DNA from: Marinomonas shanghaiensis
GTDB lineage: Bacteria > Pseudomonadota > Gammaproteobacteria > Pseudomonadales > Marinomonadaceae
NCBI RefSeq assembly: GCF_003259175.1
Contig: NZ_QGOK01000034.1
Location: 1 to 43,990, forward strand
DNA length: 43,990 nucleotides
Direction: 5' to 3'
The notes beneath the pieces are model-generated. The model did not search any database. It was given only the letters and a program-made list of their open reading frames with translations, and was not told the origin of the DNA. Below are positions 32,465 through 41,107 of this stretch, piece by piece; within the stretch, counting starts at the first letter, position 1; every line of letters starts with the position of its first letter. The position numbers and the translations under genes are program-made.

Positions 32465-33673
32465 ATGAAAAGTATTATTATCATTAGCCATGTTGTTAAC
32501 GATGCCGTCACTCATGGCTTTGTACCTGCCGCTAAGGCTTTCGATGGTATGACGGTATTAATTACCGATCACAAATTTGACCACCTCCAGCTTGCCGCTG
32601 AAGACAGCAATTTCGCCCCAGATCTTATTTTAGAGTGCGATGTTTTTAACCCACTTGATATCATTGACACGATTGCTAGCCAAGGGCTCGACCCTCATAT
32701 TGTATTTAGCAATAGTGACCACTTACAAACATCAGCAGCTATTGTTGCGGACTTTTTTCACTTACCGGCTAAGCCTTGGCAGACATGCTTAAAAGCCAAG
32801 AATAAACAGCTGACGCGCCAACATTTAGACATTCTTGGGCTACCGAGTGTCTCTAATTGGCTTTTAACATCGCACAGCGCCTTGCCGACCAATTTAACCT
32901 TCCCGCTGGTTGCAAAACCAAAAGAAGGGGTCGCTAGCATGGATGTCACACTTTGCAATAATACCGAAGAACTAAAAGACTATTGCAAACACTATTGGCA
33001 AACACACTCAGATACAGCTATTTTGCTTGAAAGCTTCATCGAAGGGCCATTGATTACCATTGAAACACTAGGTGACGGCAAACACTTGATTCCTGTGGGT
33101 GGATTCGATGTATCACTAAGCCGACCCCCACACTTTATTGAAACTGCGGCAAGCTGGAATGGCCCATTGAGTCAGCAATATCAAGCCGATTGCTTAGCAC
33201 AACTTGCGGCCTTTGGTGTTGGTTTTGGCGTCTGCCACAGCGAGTTCATTATCAGCCCAAATGGCCCGATTTTAGTGGAAATCAATTACCGCAGCATTGG
33301 CGATGGTCGTGAGTTCTTACTGGATAGCCTAGCGCCATACTCTTGGTTCGAAACCATACTTAAACTTCACCAAGGGGCCCCGGTTCCAGATCATGCCGTT
33401 ATTAATGGATCTGCTCATATTCACTATGTGGTTGCGGAGCAAAGCGGCATCGTTTCAGGCCAACCAGAATCCTTCCAACGCCAGCAAGGCGACATTCAAA
33501 TACAATACAAGGTACTAAAAAAAGCAGGGGATTTGCTTACGTTAAGCCACTCTAATAGAGACTACTTAGCACGCTTGTCGCTGTCATCGACCTCTGGCAA
33601 ATCCTTATCTAGTGCACTTGAAACCACACTAAATAATATTCATGTTAGCTTAGAAAAGGAGGCCGTAGCATGA
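32465..33673 (+). CDS. pvsA: Vibrioferrin biosynthesis protein PvsA, ATP-grasp ligase
   Basis: A 402-residue ATP-grasp enzyme that in vibrioferrin synthesis is thought to join alanine and 2-oxoglutarate. The ATP-grasp blocks are FPLVAKPKEGVASMDV (about 147-162), LLESFIEGPLITIE and the metal-binding GPILVEINYRSIGDG (about 270-284). AAGGAG lies 9 bp before the ATG. It is the first gene of pvsABCDE, and the last base triplet overlaps pvsB (ATGA). The gene order ATP-grasp, NIS synthetase, MFS exporter, NIS synthetase, PLP decarboxylase is the diagnostic set for vibrioferrin. Confidence 0.88.
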   Translation: MKSIIIISHVVNDAVTHGFVPAAKAFDGMTVLITDHKFDHLQLAAEDSNFAPDLILECDVFNPLDIIDTIASQGLDPHIVFSNSDHLQTSAAIVADFFHLPAKPWQTCLKAKNKQLTRQHLDILGLPSVSNWLLTSHSALPTNLTFPLVAKPKEGVASMDVTLCNNTEELKDYCKHYWQTHSDTAILLESFIEGPLITIETLGDGKHLIPVGGFDVSLSRPPHFIETAASWNGPLSQQYQADCLAQLAAFGVGFGVCHSEFIISPNGPILVEINYRSIGDGREFLLDSLAPYSWFETILKLHQGAPVPDHAVINGSAHIHYVVAEQSGIVSGQPESFQRQQGDIQIQYKVLKKAGDLLTLSHSNRDYLARLSLSSTSGKSLSSALETTLNNIHVSLEKEAVA

Positions 33674-35502
33674 CATATGATCATCGCAATACTTACTTAA
33701 CCCAACGGCTAATTGATACCTGCCTGAGAGAAAACCTATTTTCTTTAGTTTCCTCTGGGGACATTGTGAGTCAACTACCAGGCCAACTTCTCAATGTCTT
33801 TTTAGAAAGACCAAGTGACCAAACTTGGCTTGTTATGGGCACAGATCTAAGCAGAATCTACCTGCCTGTCGTAGCAACAGATTACATGCAAGTCTGGCGT
33901 TATACAGGTGATGCTTGGATAGAAGAAAGCACCGAGTGTGTCGACCTCAAACAAACCTATCAAGATTGGATTCATTGGCTCAAAAAAGGCCGCTCAGCAG
34001 ACTCAATAGAATTGCTAGATCATTATTTGCAAGAGCTGGACTGTGCGGCAGAGCAGGGCGCTCTTTGCCAACAGGCTTTTGAAGCGCATCAACATCGTCT
34101 AATACAGCCGATTGCGAGCATAAAATCGTGGTATGAAAAAGCGTTATTAGCGGATCAAATTGCCTCTTATTTAGATCATCCTTACTACCCTAGCGCCCGT
34201 GCCAAATTTGGTTTTAGCGAACAAGACTTAAAAAACTACGCCCCCGAATTTTCTCCAAGCTTTTCTCTTAACTGGATTGCCATTGATAACAAAAGCGTCA
34301 CACTCACTAGCGCGCCGCCCGCTTGCTGGCCAAGTCTGGAAGATGTTGGTTTAACTGGCCTTGAGAACTGTGTACTGTTTCCTGTTCATCCAATGACCTT
34401 TGCAACCTTAGACGACTTACCCGATGGCATAATAAAAGCCCCCAAAGCATTTCTTGAGGTGACTCCTACGCTGTCTGTTCGAACTGTAAGTGTAAGTCTA
34501 ATGCCACACATCCACATTAAAGTGCCACTCATGATGCGGACACTCGGCAGCAAAAACATTCGACTTGTTAAACCTTCAACCATGTACGATGGCCATTGGT
34601 TTGAAAAGCTATTAACTCACTTATCTAGCCTTGATGCCGAACTCTCAGGCCTCTACACCCATTGCCAAGAAGAGCACGGTGGGCATATGGGCGACAACGC
34701 GCTATTCACCTACATTGTTCGCCAATACCCAACCCAAGAAATCGCCGATAAAACCTTGATTCCAGTTGCCGCACTGGCCGCGCCCATGCCCGACCAACGG
34801 TTATTTTTAGAGCACTTAGCTGATCAATACTATCAATCCGATGTCCTCACTTGGTTTACGGATTATGTCGCGCTACTCAACCGTATCCACCTTACACTAT
34901 GGTTACGTTATGGCATCGCCCTAGAGAGTAATCAGCAAAATGCTATCTTGGCTTTCGATCCCGATGGCAATATGACCATGGTAATGAAGGACAACGATGC
35001 AGCGAGAGTTTGGCCAGAGCGATTCCATCCCTTTGAGATGGCAGCGCCCGTAGCTTGCAGCGACCTATTAGACAAGCGAATTCTCGTGGAAGACGAGCTC
35101 GCTTTAGGACAGATGTATAGTACCATTACCTTACAGCTTGATATGGCCGCAATCGTTGAAGCCATGGGGAAAGCGGGCATTGCGCAGCCAAGCGCCTTAT
35201 ATAAAATTATCCAGCAATCTATCGATCTTACTTTAACTCACCTAGAGCAAACCGGCTGTGCTACGGCATTTGCTAGACAACTATTGCTAGAAGACGACAT
35301 GCTTTATGCAAAATATCTTCTCAGTTCTGGCAGCCTGCTGTCTAAACAAACCTCAGGCGCAGCGGACATCAATAAATTTTATGGAAAAACGGCTCCTAAC
35401 TTTCTCAAACACAGCCAACCGCTCACTGGATCGCTAGAGCAATTCCATACAGAAAAAATGATATATATGAAAAAGGATACAGAATGTCCGTCAATAGGCT
35501 AA
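33670..35502 (+). CDS. pvsB: NIS siderophore synthetase PvsB (IucA/IucC family)
   Basis: A 610-residue NRPS-independent siderophore synthetase that condenses a citrate-type carboxylate with an amine or alcohol using ATP. Family motifs include HPYYPSARAKFGF (about 170), VLFPVHPMTF (about 234-243), PTLSVRTVS followed by HIHIKVPLMMRTLGSKNIRL, and ESNQQNAILAFDPDG. AGGAGG precedes the ATG, which overlaps the pvsA stop by 4 bp. In the known pathway PvsB acts with PvsD to complete vibrioferrin. The order of reactions is from family knowledge. Confidence 0.9.
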   Translation: MTYDHRNTYLTQRLIDTCLRENLFSLVSSGDIVSQLPGQLLNVFLERPSDQTWLVMGTDLSRIYLPVVATDYMQVWRYTGDAWIEESTECVDLKQTYQDWIHWLKKGRSADSIELLDHYLQELDCAAEQGALCQQAFEAHQHRLIQPIASIKSWYEKALLADQIASYLDHPYYPSARAKFGFSEQDLKNYAPEFSPSFSLNWIAIDNKSVTLTSAPPACWPSLEDVGLTGLENCVLFPVHPMTFATLDDLPDGIIKAPKAFLEVTPTLSVRTVSVSLMPHIHIKVPLMMRTLGSKNIRLVKPSTMYDGHWFEKLLTHLSSLDAELSGLYTHCQEEHGGHMGDNALFTYIVRQYPTQEIADKTLIPVAALAAPMPDQRLFLEHLADQYYQSDVLTWFTDYVALLNRIHLTLWLRYGIALESNQQNAILAFDPDGNMTMVMKDNDAARVWPERFHPFEMAAPVACSDLLDKRILVEDELALGQMYSTITLQLDMAAIVEAMGKAGIAQPSALYKIIQQSIDLTLTHLEQTGCATAFARQLLLEDDMLYAKYLLSSGSLLSKQTSGAADINKFYGKTAPNFLKHSQPLTGSLEQFHTEKMIYMKKDTECPSIG

Positions 35503-36752
35503 TCTACAGCGTATTATTCTGTCACTTTATCGCTTCGATGGCGGCATTAGGAATGCCGCTGTTTTTACCTTATGTGTTGCCAACACTGAATGGTCATAAC
35601 GCTATCGAGTGGGCAGGGGCGCTTTTTATTCTGCCGACTTTATGTACCGCTTTAGCGGCTCGTTTTTGGGGGTGCTTTGCAGATAAATACGGCAGGCGCT
35701 TGTCTTTACTACGCGCTCAGATTGGCTTGTCTTTGGGTTTTTTCCTGTGTGGTATAGCCGACAACATGACAACCTTTGTTCTTGGGCTAATAGTTCAAGG
35801 TGCATTTGGTGGTGCCATGGCGGCGTCAAATGGCTATTTGGCTACTCAGATCAAAGAAAGGTGCTTGTTAAGTAAAACTCTCAATAAAACCCAACTCTCT
35901 GCTCGGCTTGCACTGGTGGTAGCGCCCATTAGTTTAGGCGGTGTTTTGGCGTATATTCGCCCATTAGACGCTTACCTTTACCTCGCAGCGCTACCATTAA
36001 TCGCGTTTATGCTGACGCTCATGTTGCCTAAAGATACGTCTAAGGCAGAATTATCAATAGCAACACAAACCGAGCCAAACGATGCAAAACTCTCTGGCGC
36101 ATCCGTCCAACTAGTGTCTTTGCGGCCACTCTATGTATTGCAGTTTTTGTTTGCCTTCGCCATGGTCGTGACCTTTCCCTATTTTGCGGTCTTTGCTCAT
36201 TCTCGTGGCATAGACAGTCAAATGTGGATCGGCTTTTTATACGCTTTACCACACTTGGTGTACTTGCTCATTGCAGGGAAGATTCATCTTATCCAGCAAA
36301 CGACGCAGCGTACTATTGCCATAGGTTTCAGTACCTTAGCTATCGCCTGTTTACTGCATCTGCTTCCCAACATTGTCGGCATAGTTTTAGCTCGCATTTT
36401 GTTTGGTCTCGCCATGGTGTTTTGTTTTCACGGCCTACATAAAAAACTTACAGAAAGTTTCGACCCTAACGCCAGTGGAAAAGTGTTTGCCTCCTTTGAT
36501 GCCATGTCAAAATGGGGCGGTGTATTGGCTGGGTTGAGCGCGGCTTTTTTAACAACGGCCAGCCAAGTCTCAGACAATATCGTCAGTCGCTATTTAGATG
36601 AAAGCACAGCCACATTCCTACTTGCGGCAGCGGTCAGCCTGCTTGCTTTGGTGTTATCGCAAACACGCTTAAAACCCTCCGCACTTGAGCATAATCAGGT
36701 TGAATCAACGTCTAGCCATCCCTCTTCAGTAAAAGGAGTTAACTTTCGATGA
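35484..36752 (+). CDS. pvsC: MFS exporter PvsC, siderophore secretion
   Basis: A 422-residue major facilitator with about 12 transmembrane helices and the MFS signature FADKYGRRLSLLRAQIG in the first cytoplasmic loop (about 63-79). In Vibrio parahaemolyticus PvsC exports vibrioferrin across the inner membrane. AAGGA precedes the ATG. It overlaps pvsB by 19 bp and pvsD by 4 bp, so its synthesis is coupled to both. The C-terminal tail after the last helix is hydrophilic. Confidence 0.9.
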   Translation: MSVNRLIYSVLFCHFIASMAALGMPLFLPYVLPTLNGHNAIEWAGALFILPTLCTALAARFWGCFADKYGRRLSLLRAQIGLSLGFFLCGIADNMTTFVLGLIVQGAFGGAMAASNGYLATQIKERCLLSKTLNKTQLSARLALVVAPISLGGVLAYIRPLDAYLYLAALPLIAFMLTLMLPKDTSKAELSIATQTEPNDAKLSGASVQLVSLRPLYVLQFLFAFAMVVTFPYFAVFAHSRGIDSQMWIGFLYALPHLVYLLIAGKIHLIQQTTQRTIAIGFSTLAIACLLHLLPNIVGIVLARILFGLAMVFCFHGLHKKLTESFDPNASGKVFASFDAMSKWGGVLAGLSAAFLTTASQVSDNIVSRYLDESTATFLLAAAVSLLALVLSQTRLKPSALEHNQVESTSSHPSSVKGVNFR

Positions 36753-38602
36753 ATGCTCTTAATAACGCGTCTCAGGCGCTCAACTACGAACAAGTACAAC
36801 GTCAATCCATCACTGGTGTCTTAAATTGTTATTTACGTGAATACGCGATTCCTCATCATCAGGTGTCGTGGCAAGCCAAAGACGCCACATTGCCATTAAC
36901 CATTCGTCGATTTTCTGCAAATCCTATTCTGCTGATTGAGTTTCCCGAGCTGAAAGCCAAAATGGCGATAAAAGTTATGTACATTAGTGCTATTGGCAAA
37001 GCCCAGTTCATGGGCAGTCCTTGGCTAAAGTGTTCAGCCCATAGTTGGAAGCCGCTTAATGCCGAAAGCTCCTTGCAATGGCTATTACATTCTTTGAGTG
37101 TGGCCTTGGATATCGACTTTAACCAAGAGTTAATGGCGCAATTAAAAAATAGCCTATCCATTACGGAACGGTTTATTGAAGCTGACTTGCCAAACACAAC
37201 TCAGGCCAATCTTTTACGTAATGCTTTCATCGATTCAGAACAATCCTTGTTGTGGGGCCATGCTTTTCACCCGACACCAAAAAGTCGTACTGGTGTACCC
37301 ATAGATGAAATACAAGCCTGTTCACCAGAAGTCGGCGCCAGTGTTTCTTTGTATTGGTTCAAAGTACAACGAGCCTTGTTTATTACTCAAGGACTAACAA
37401 GCAAAGAAAACCAACCACTTAGCGCGTTAGAAGTGCTGCAACCCGAACAAGAAACGATTCAACCTCGTCAAGGTAAGAAAGATTATATTCTGTACCCATG
37501 TCACCCTTGGGAAGCCCATACTCTGTTAGCCAATCCCTTGATCCAACAAGCCATTGCAAGCAAGCAAATTGTTCCCTTAGGGCAAGGTGGAGAAACGCTG
37601 TTCCCGACTTCTTCAGTTAGAACCTTGTACCATCCGGATCTACCTTGGTTTACCAAGTTTTCCATCAATGTTCGGCTTACTAACTGCATTCGTAAAAATG
37701 CTTGGTACGAATTAGACAGTGCAGTACAACTGACGCAGATTCTCAAACCCATTCGCGATAAGGAACAGTTGTGCAACCCGCTATTCAAAGTGATGGTCGA
37801 GCCTTTCGCTACCACCATTGACCTTTCTTCACTTGCCACGCCAGAGCAAGACGAGCAGGTAATTCAAGCAAAGGAGTCATTCGGGATTTTATATCGAGAG
37901 AACTTCCAGCAAGCGGAAATTGACATCGTTAAACCCACTCTTGCTGCGGCGTTATTTGCTTATGACAAGCAAGGTAACAGCCAGATCGCTAAACGCATCA
38001 AGACCAAAGCTCAGCAGGCCAATCAATCTTATCAAGCGATTGCGTGTCTTTGGTTTGAGCATTATGCCACCAGCCTAGTACCAGGCGTGTTCAACTACTT
38101 TTTCAAGCACGGCGTGGTGTTCGAACCACATCTACAAAATACCTTAATAGGCTTTGACGAAGGATTGCCGTGCTGTGTTTATATTCGCGACCTAGAAGGC
38201 ACCAAACTGTTACCAGAACATTGGCCGATAGAGAAACTGTCCTCACTGTCCGAGCGTGCACGCCAATCCGTCTATTACTCACGAGACGATGGCTGGAACC
38301 GTATTGGCTACTGCACTTTAATCAACAACCTCAGTGAAACTATTTTCTATCTTGCCAACGGTGACCTCAGTCTTGAAAACCAGCTATGGAGCCGATTGTT
38401 AAACCAGCTTCAAAAATGGCAAACCATTAATGGCGAGCAACCCGAGATCCAAGCACTTATTAACGGTGGCAGTATCCCTAGCAAAAACAACTTCACCACA
38501 CGATTAATGAAAAAGGCGGACAGAGAATCCAACTACACTCAGATTCATTCGCCTTGGCAAACGAACAAGCAACAGCAAGAGGCGACACACAATGGACAGT
38601 AA
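36749..38602 (+). CDS. pvsD: NIS siderophore synthetase PvsD (IucA/IucC family)
   Basis: A 617-residue NIS synthetase. Motifs are GHAFHPTPKSRTG (about 170-182), YILYPCHPWEAHTLL, LFPTSSVRTLYHPDLPWFTKFSINVRLTNCIRKN (ATP and citrate site) and EPHLQNTLIGFDEGLPCCVYIRDLEGTKL. In the vibrioferrin pathway PvsD joins citrate to L-serine, and the product is decarboxylated by PvsE. The start has AGGAG. It overlaps pvsC by 4 bp and pvsE by 11 bp. It differs clearly from PvsB, as expected for separate substrates. Confidence 0.9.
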   Translation: MNALNNASQALNYEQVQRQSITGVLNCYLREYAIPHHQVSWQAKDATLPLTIRRFSANPILLIEFPELKAKMAIKVMYISAIGKAQFMGSPWLKCSAHSWKPLNAESSLQWLLHSLSVALDIDFNQELMAQLKNSLSITERFIEADLPNTTQANLLRNAFIDSEQSLLWGHAFHPTPKSRTGVPIDEIQACSPEVGASVSLYWFKVQRALFITQGLTSKENQPLSALEVLQPEQETIQPRQGKKDYILYPCHPWEAHTLLANPLIQQAIASKQIVPLGQGGETLFPTSSVRTLYHPDLPWFTKFSINVRLTNCIRKNAWYELDSAVQLTQILKPIRDKEQLCNPLFKVMVEPFATTIDLSSLATPEQDEQVIQAKESFGILYRENFQQAEIDIVKPTLAAALFAYDKQGNSQIAKRIKTKAQQANQSYQAIACLWFEHYATSLVPGVFNYFFKHGVVFEPHLQNTLIGFDEGLPCCVYIRDLEGTKLLPEHWPIEKLSSLSERARQSVYYSRDDGWNRIGYCTLINNLSETIFYLANGDLSLENQLWSRLLNQLQKWQTINGEQPEIQALINGGSIPSKNNFTTRLMKKADRESNYTQIHSPWQTNKQQQEATHNGQ

Positions 38603-39818
38603 AATGCTTTCACCCGAGTTGGAAACACACATTCATCAACTCGCGGCGCGAGAACCAGACGATCCGCTATGCGCCTATTTATACGACTTAGACTCACTCA
38701 AACACCGCATCAAAAACATGGTGTCTGTGTTACCCAATAATGTGTCTTTGTTTTACGCCGCCAAAGCCAACCCTATACCAGAGATACTGGCAACGCTGGC
38801 ACCTTATGTTGCTGGATTTGAAGCCGCTTCTGGAGGTGAATTACTTCATTTAGCGGAGCAAAATACCCAAAAGCCACTGATCTTCGGCGGACCTGGAAAG
38901 CTCAATAGCGAGCTAAAAACCGCCCTTGAGTTAGGTGTCGATGCCATTCACGTAGAAAGCATCACCGAATTGAATCGACTGGAAGTGCTGGCCCGCTCTC
39001 TTGATGTGATCGCGCCTGTTTATCTTCGGATGAACATAGATATTGGCGACATCACGCTGAGCAAACTCGCCATGGGGGGGAAACCAACACCGTTTGGATT
39101 AGATGAAGAAGATCTTGATAGCGCATTAAACATCATAAAAGCAGCTGATCAACTGACACTCAAGGGATTCCATTTCCACTTAATGTCTCACCAATTAGAG
39201 ACAGATCGCCACATCGCGCTGATCAAACGCTACTTTGATATGGTCAAACAGTGGCAAGCCTTGTATCAACTGGGTAGCCTAAACATCAACTTAGGCGGCG
39301 GCATGGGCATTAATTATATTGAGCCAGGGAAAGATTTTGATTGGCCAGTCTTTTGCCAGCAGCTTAATCAGTTGATAGTACAAGAGGGAATGGAAACAAC
39401 CCAGTTACGCTTTGAATGTGGTCGTTTTATCAGTGCACCTTGTGGTTATTATGCAATGGAAGTTATTGATATTAAAAAGAACTTAGGGGAGTACTTCGCA
39501 ATTTGCCGTGGTGGCACTCATCATTTTAGAACCCCAGCAGCACAATCGCATAACCATCCCTTTGTTGTGATACCAAGCCGAAAAGCAGCTAACACCACTC
39601 TCGAAACCAGCGAGCAACAAAATCTCCGCCTAGAAAATCAAGCTATTAGCATCGTAGGGCAACTTTGCACGCCAAAAGATGTACTTGCTAGACAACAACC
39701 CGTAAAGCAGTTGCAGATTGGTGATTACGTTGTCTTCACCCTAGCAGGCGCTTACGCGTGGAATATTTCTCACCAAGCATTTCTAATGCACCCTGAACCT
39801 AAGTTCTATTTCTTCTAA
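38592..39818 (+). CDS. pvsE: PLP-dependent decarboxylase PvsE
   Basis: A 408-residue decarboxylase of the alanine racemase fold (ornithine/diaminopimelate decarboxylase type). The PLP lysine is Lys58 (LFYAAKANPIPEI). The phosphate-binding glycines are in NLGGGMGINY, and GRFISAPCGYY lies near the second half. In vibrioferrin synthesis it decarboxylates the serine moiety to ethanolamine. It is the last gene of the operon, and a strong terminator follows. Confidence 0.9.
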   Translation: MDSKMLSPELETHIHQLAAREPDDPLCAYLYDLDSLKHRIKNMVSVLPNNVSLFYAAKANPIPEILATLAPYVAGFEAASGGELLHLAEQNTQKPLIFGGPGKLNSELKTALELGVDAIHVESITELNRLEVLARSLDVIAPVYLRMNIDIGDITLSKLAMGGKPTPFGLDEEDLDSALNIIKAADQLTLKGFHFHLMSHQLETDRHIALIKRYFDMVKQWQALYQLGSLNINLGGGMGINYIEPGKDFDWPVFCQQLNQLIVQEGMETTQLRFECGRFISAPCGYYAMEVIDIKKNLGEYFAICRGGTHHFRTPAAQSHNHPFVVIPSRKAANTTLETSEQQNLRLENQAISIVGQLCTPKDVLARQQPVKQLQIGDYVVFTLAGAYAWNISHQAFLMHPEPKFYFF

Positions 39819-39826
39819 TCAAAAAT

Positions 39827-39872
39827 AACGCTCTTATTTGATTGCTTGTAGCTTATCAATAAGAGCGTTTTT
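39827..39872. terminator. Terminator of pvsABCDE
   Basis: AACGCTCTTATT (39827-39838) pairs with AATAAGAGCGTT (39858-39869), extended by GAT/ATC, and ends in a T-run. The neighbouring gene at 39898 is convergent, so the stem may serve both strands. Confidence 0.8.
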
Positions 39873-39897
39873 CAATGGTAATCAGCACTCTTTTGGT

Positions 39898-40797
39898 TTA
39901 CTTACCATATAGAACATTGTACAAATCTTTCGCTATCCCTTCTGCGGCCATCATGCCGCGATTCAAAGACCATAGCTCAGGTGAAACTTTGATGGCCTGC
40001 TGCTTCTTAACCGCGGACAACAACTGAAATAAAGGCACATTACGCCAATCATCCAATACCGTTTTATCGCCATAAGTTCCCATCAATAACCAGTCAGGAT
40101 TCACCTGCAACAAAAGCTCCAAACTTGCTGGGATATAGGGCGTGTCTAATTGATTTTTGATCGTGCTGGGAAAACCGAGTGCCGTTAACACACTACCAGC
40201 GTAAGAATTAGGGCCGTGTAGCCACATGCCACGTGAGCTTACGATAGCAAACTGAACACTCCCCAGGTTTTCCTTTTGTTCTAGGGTTTTTCTATATTTT
40301 GCCATCGTTGCTCTGTGCTGCTGAATTCTTTGCTGCATTTGTGTGTTTTTATTCACAATAATGCCAATTTTAGCCGCTGCTTCTAGGTTCTCTTCATAGG
40401 TTTCACCACGACTTTTCAGCAACAATGTTGGGGCAATGCGAGACAAACTGTCATACGCTGCAGCATGACGTTCAAAGTCCGCAATAATAAGGTCTGGGTG
40501 TAAATCAGCGATATTTTCCATGTTTGGTTGCGAACGCATGCCTAATGACGTCCATGGTTTTAGCTTAGCTTTCACTTCAGGTAGCAAGATATTCGGGTTG
40601 TTATCGTCAGCGATACCGACAGGAGAAATACCAACGACCGCAAGCGCATCCACAAAAGACAGTTCTAGCACAACAATGCGTTTAGGCGCGTAGGGGAGAG
40701 TAAAAGAACCCTTTTCATCTTGAATACTTGGGTAAGCCCAAGAAGACACTGACAATAAAAAAGAAAATACGTAAATAAAGACATGGCGAACCAACAT
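39898..40797 (-). CDS. pvuB: Periplasmic siderophore-binding protein, PvuB/FecB-like
   Basis: A 299-residue substrate-binding protein of an iron-siderophore ABC transporter. A signal peptide ends after SSWA (about residue 21), with no lipobox. The fold is that of class III binding proteins (APKRIVVLELSFVDALAVVGISPVGIAD, HPDLIIADFERHAAAYDSLSRIAPTLLL, NPDWLLMGTYGDK). It is closest in pattern to FecB/PvuB. It stands alone: the permease and ATPase genes pvuCDE are on neither side within the window. A Fur box candidate lies 44 bp upstream. Confidence 0.88.
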   Translation of the reverse strand: MLVRHVFIYVFSFLLSVSSWAYPSIQDEKGSFTLPYAPKRIVVLELSFVDALAVVGISPVGIADDNNPNILLPEVKAKLKPWTSLGMRSQPNMENIADLHPDLIIADFERHAAAYDSLSRIAPTLLLKSRGETYEENLEAAAKIGIIVNKNTQMQQRIQQHRATMAKYRKTLEQKENLGSVQFAIVSSRGMWLHGPNSYAGSVLTALGFPSTIKNQLDTPYIPASLELLLQVNPDWLLMGTYGDKTVLDDWRNVPLFQLLSAVKKQQAIKVSPELWSLNRGMMAAEGIAKDLYNVLYGK

Positions 40798-40840
40798 AAT
40801 AAGCGCTCTTTTTTTAGGAATACTACATCATATTTCAAAA

Positions 40841-40859
40841 GAGAATGGCTATCAATTTC
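40841..40859. promoter_or_regulatory. Probable Fur box for the binding-protein gene
   Basis: GAGAATGGCTATCAATTTC matches the 19-bp Fur consensus at 13 positions by my count. Its position upstream of an iron-uptake gene supports it. Confidence 0.6.
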
Positions 40860-40960
40860 ACTTATAGATTGTCGGTTAAGTCGGTCATATTACAATGTAT
40901 CACCCCCTCCAGCCTCACCACTCTATCCATACCCTTGTTTATAAAGACCAAAACAAGATG

Positions 40961-40984
40961 AATGTTTGAAAAATATCAAACATT
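40961..40984. promoter_or_regulatory. Palindromic operator candidate upstream of gabD
   Basis: AATGTTTGA and TCAAACATT form perfect 9-bp arms with a 6-bp AT centre, about 124 bp before the gabD start. The bound regulator is not in the window. The rest of 40798-41107 has no gene. Confidence 0.55.
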
Positions 40985-41107
40985 GAATTGATAGCTTCTC
41001 ATTTTTCAAACTGTGGCCATTGCCTACTATCGATTGGTATTAAAAGTGCTAAGTTAATAACACGCAGCACTGACAAATTATCCTCCTTAGCCAAGTCTGG
41101 AGTCTTT

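Noticed and set aside
40988..41107. 40-residue N-terminal extension of GabD
   Set aside because: The family N-terminus and a GGAG site support ATG 41108; the extension has no GabD similarity that I can see.
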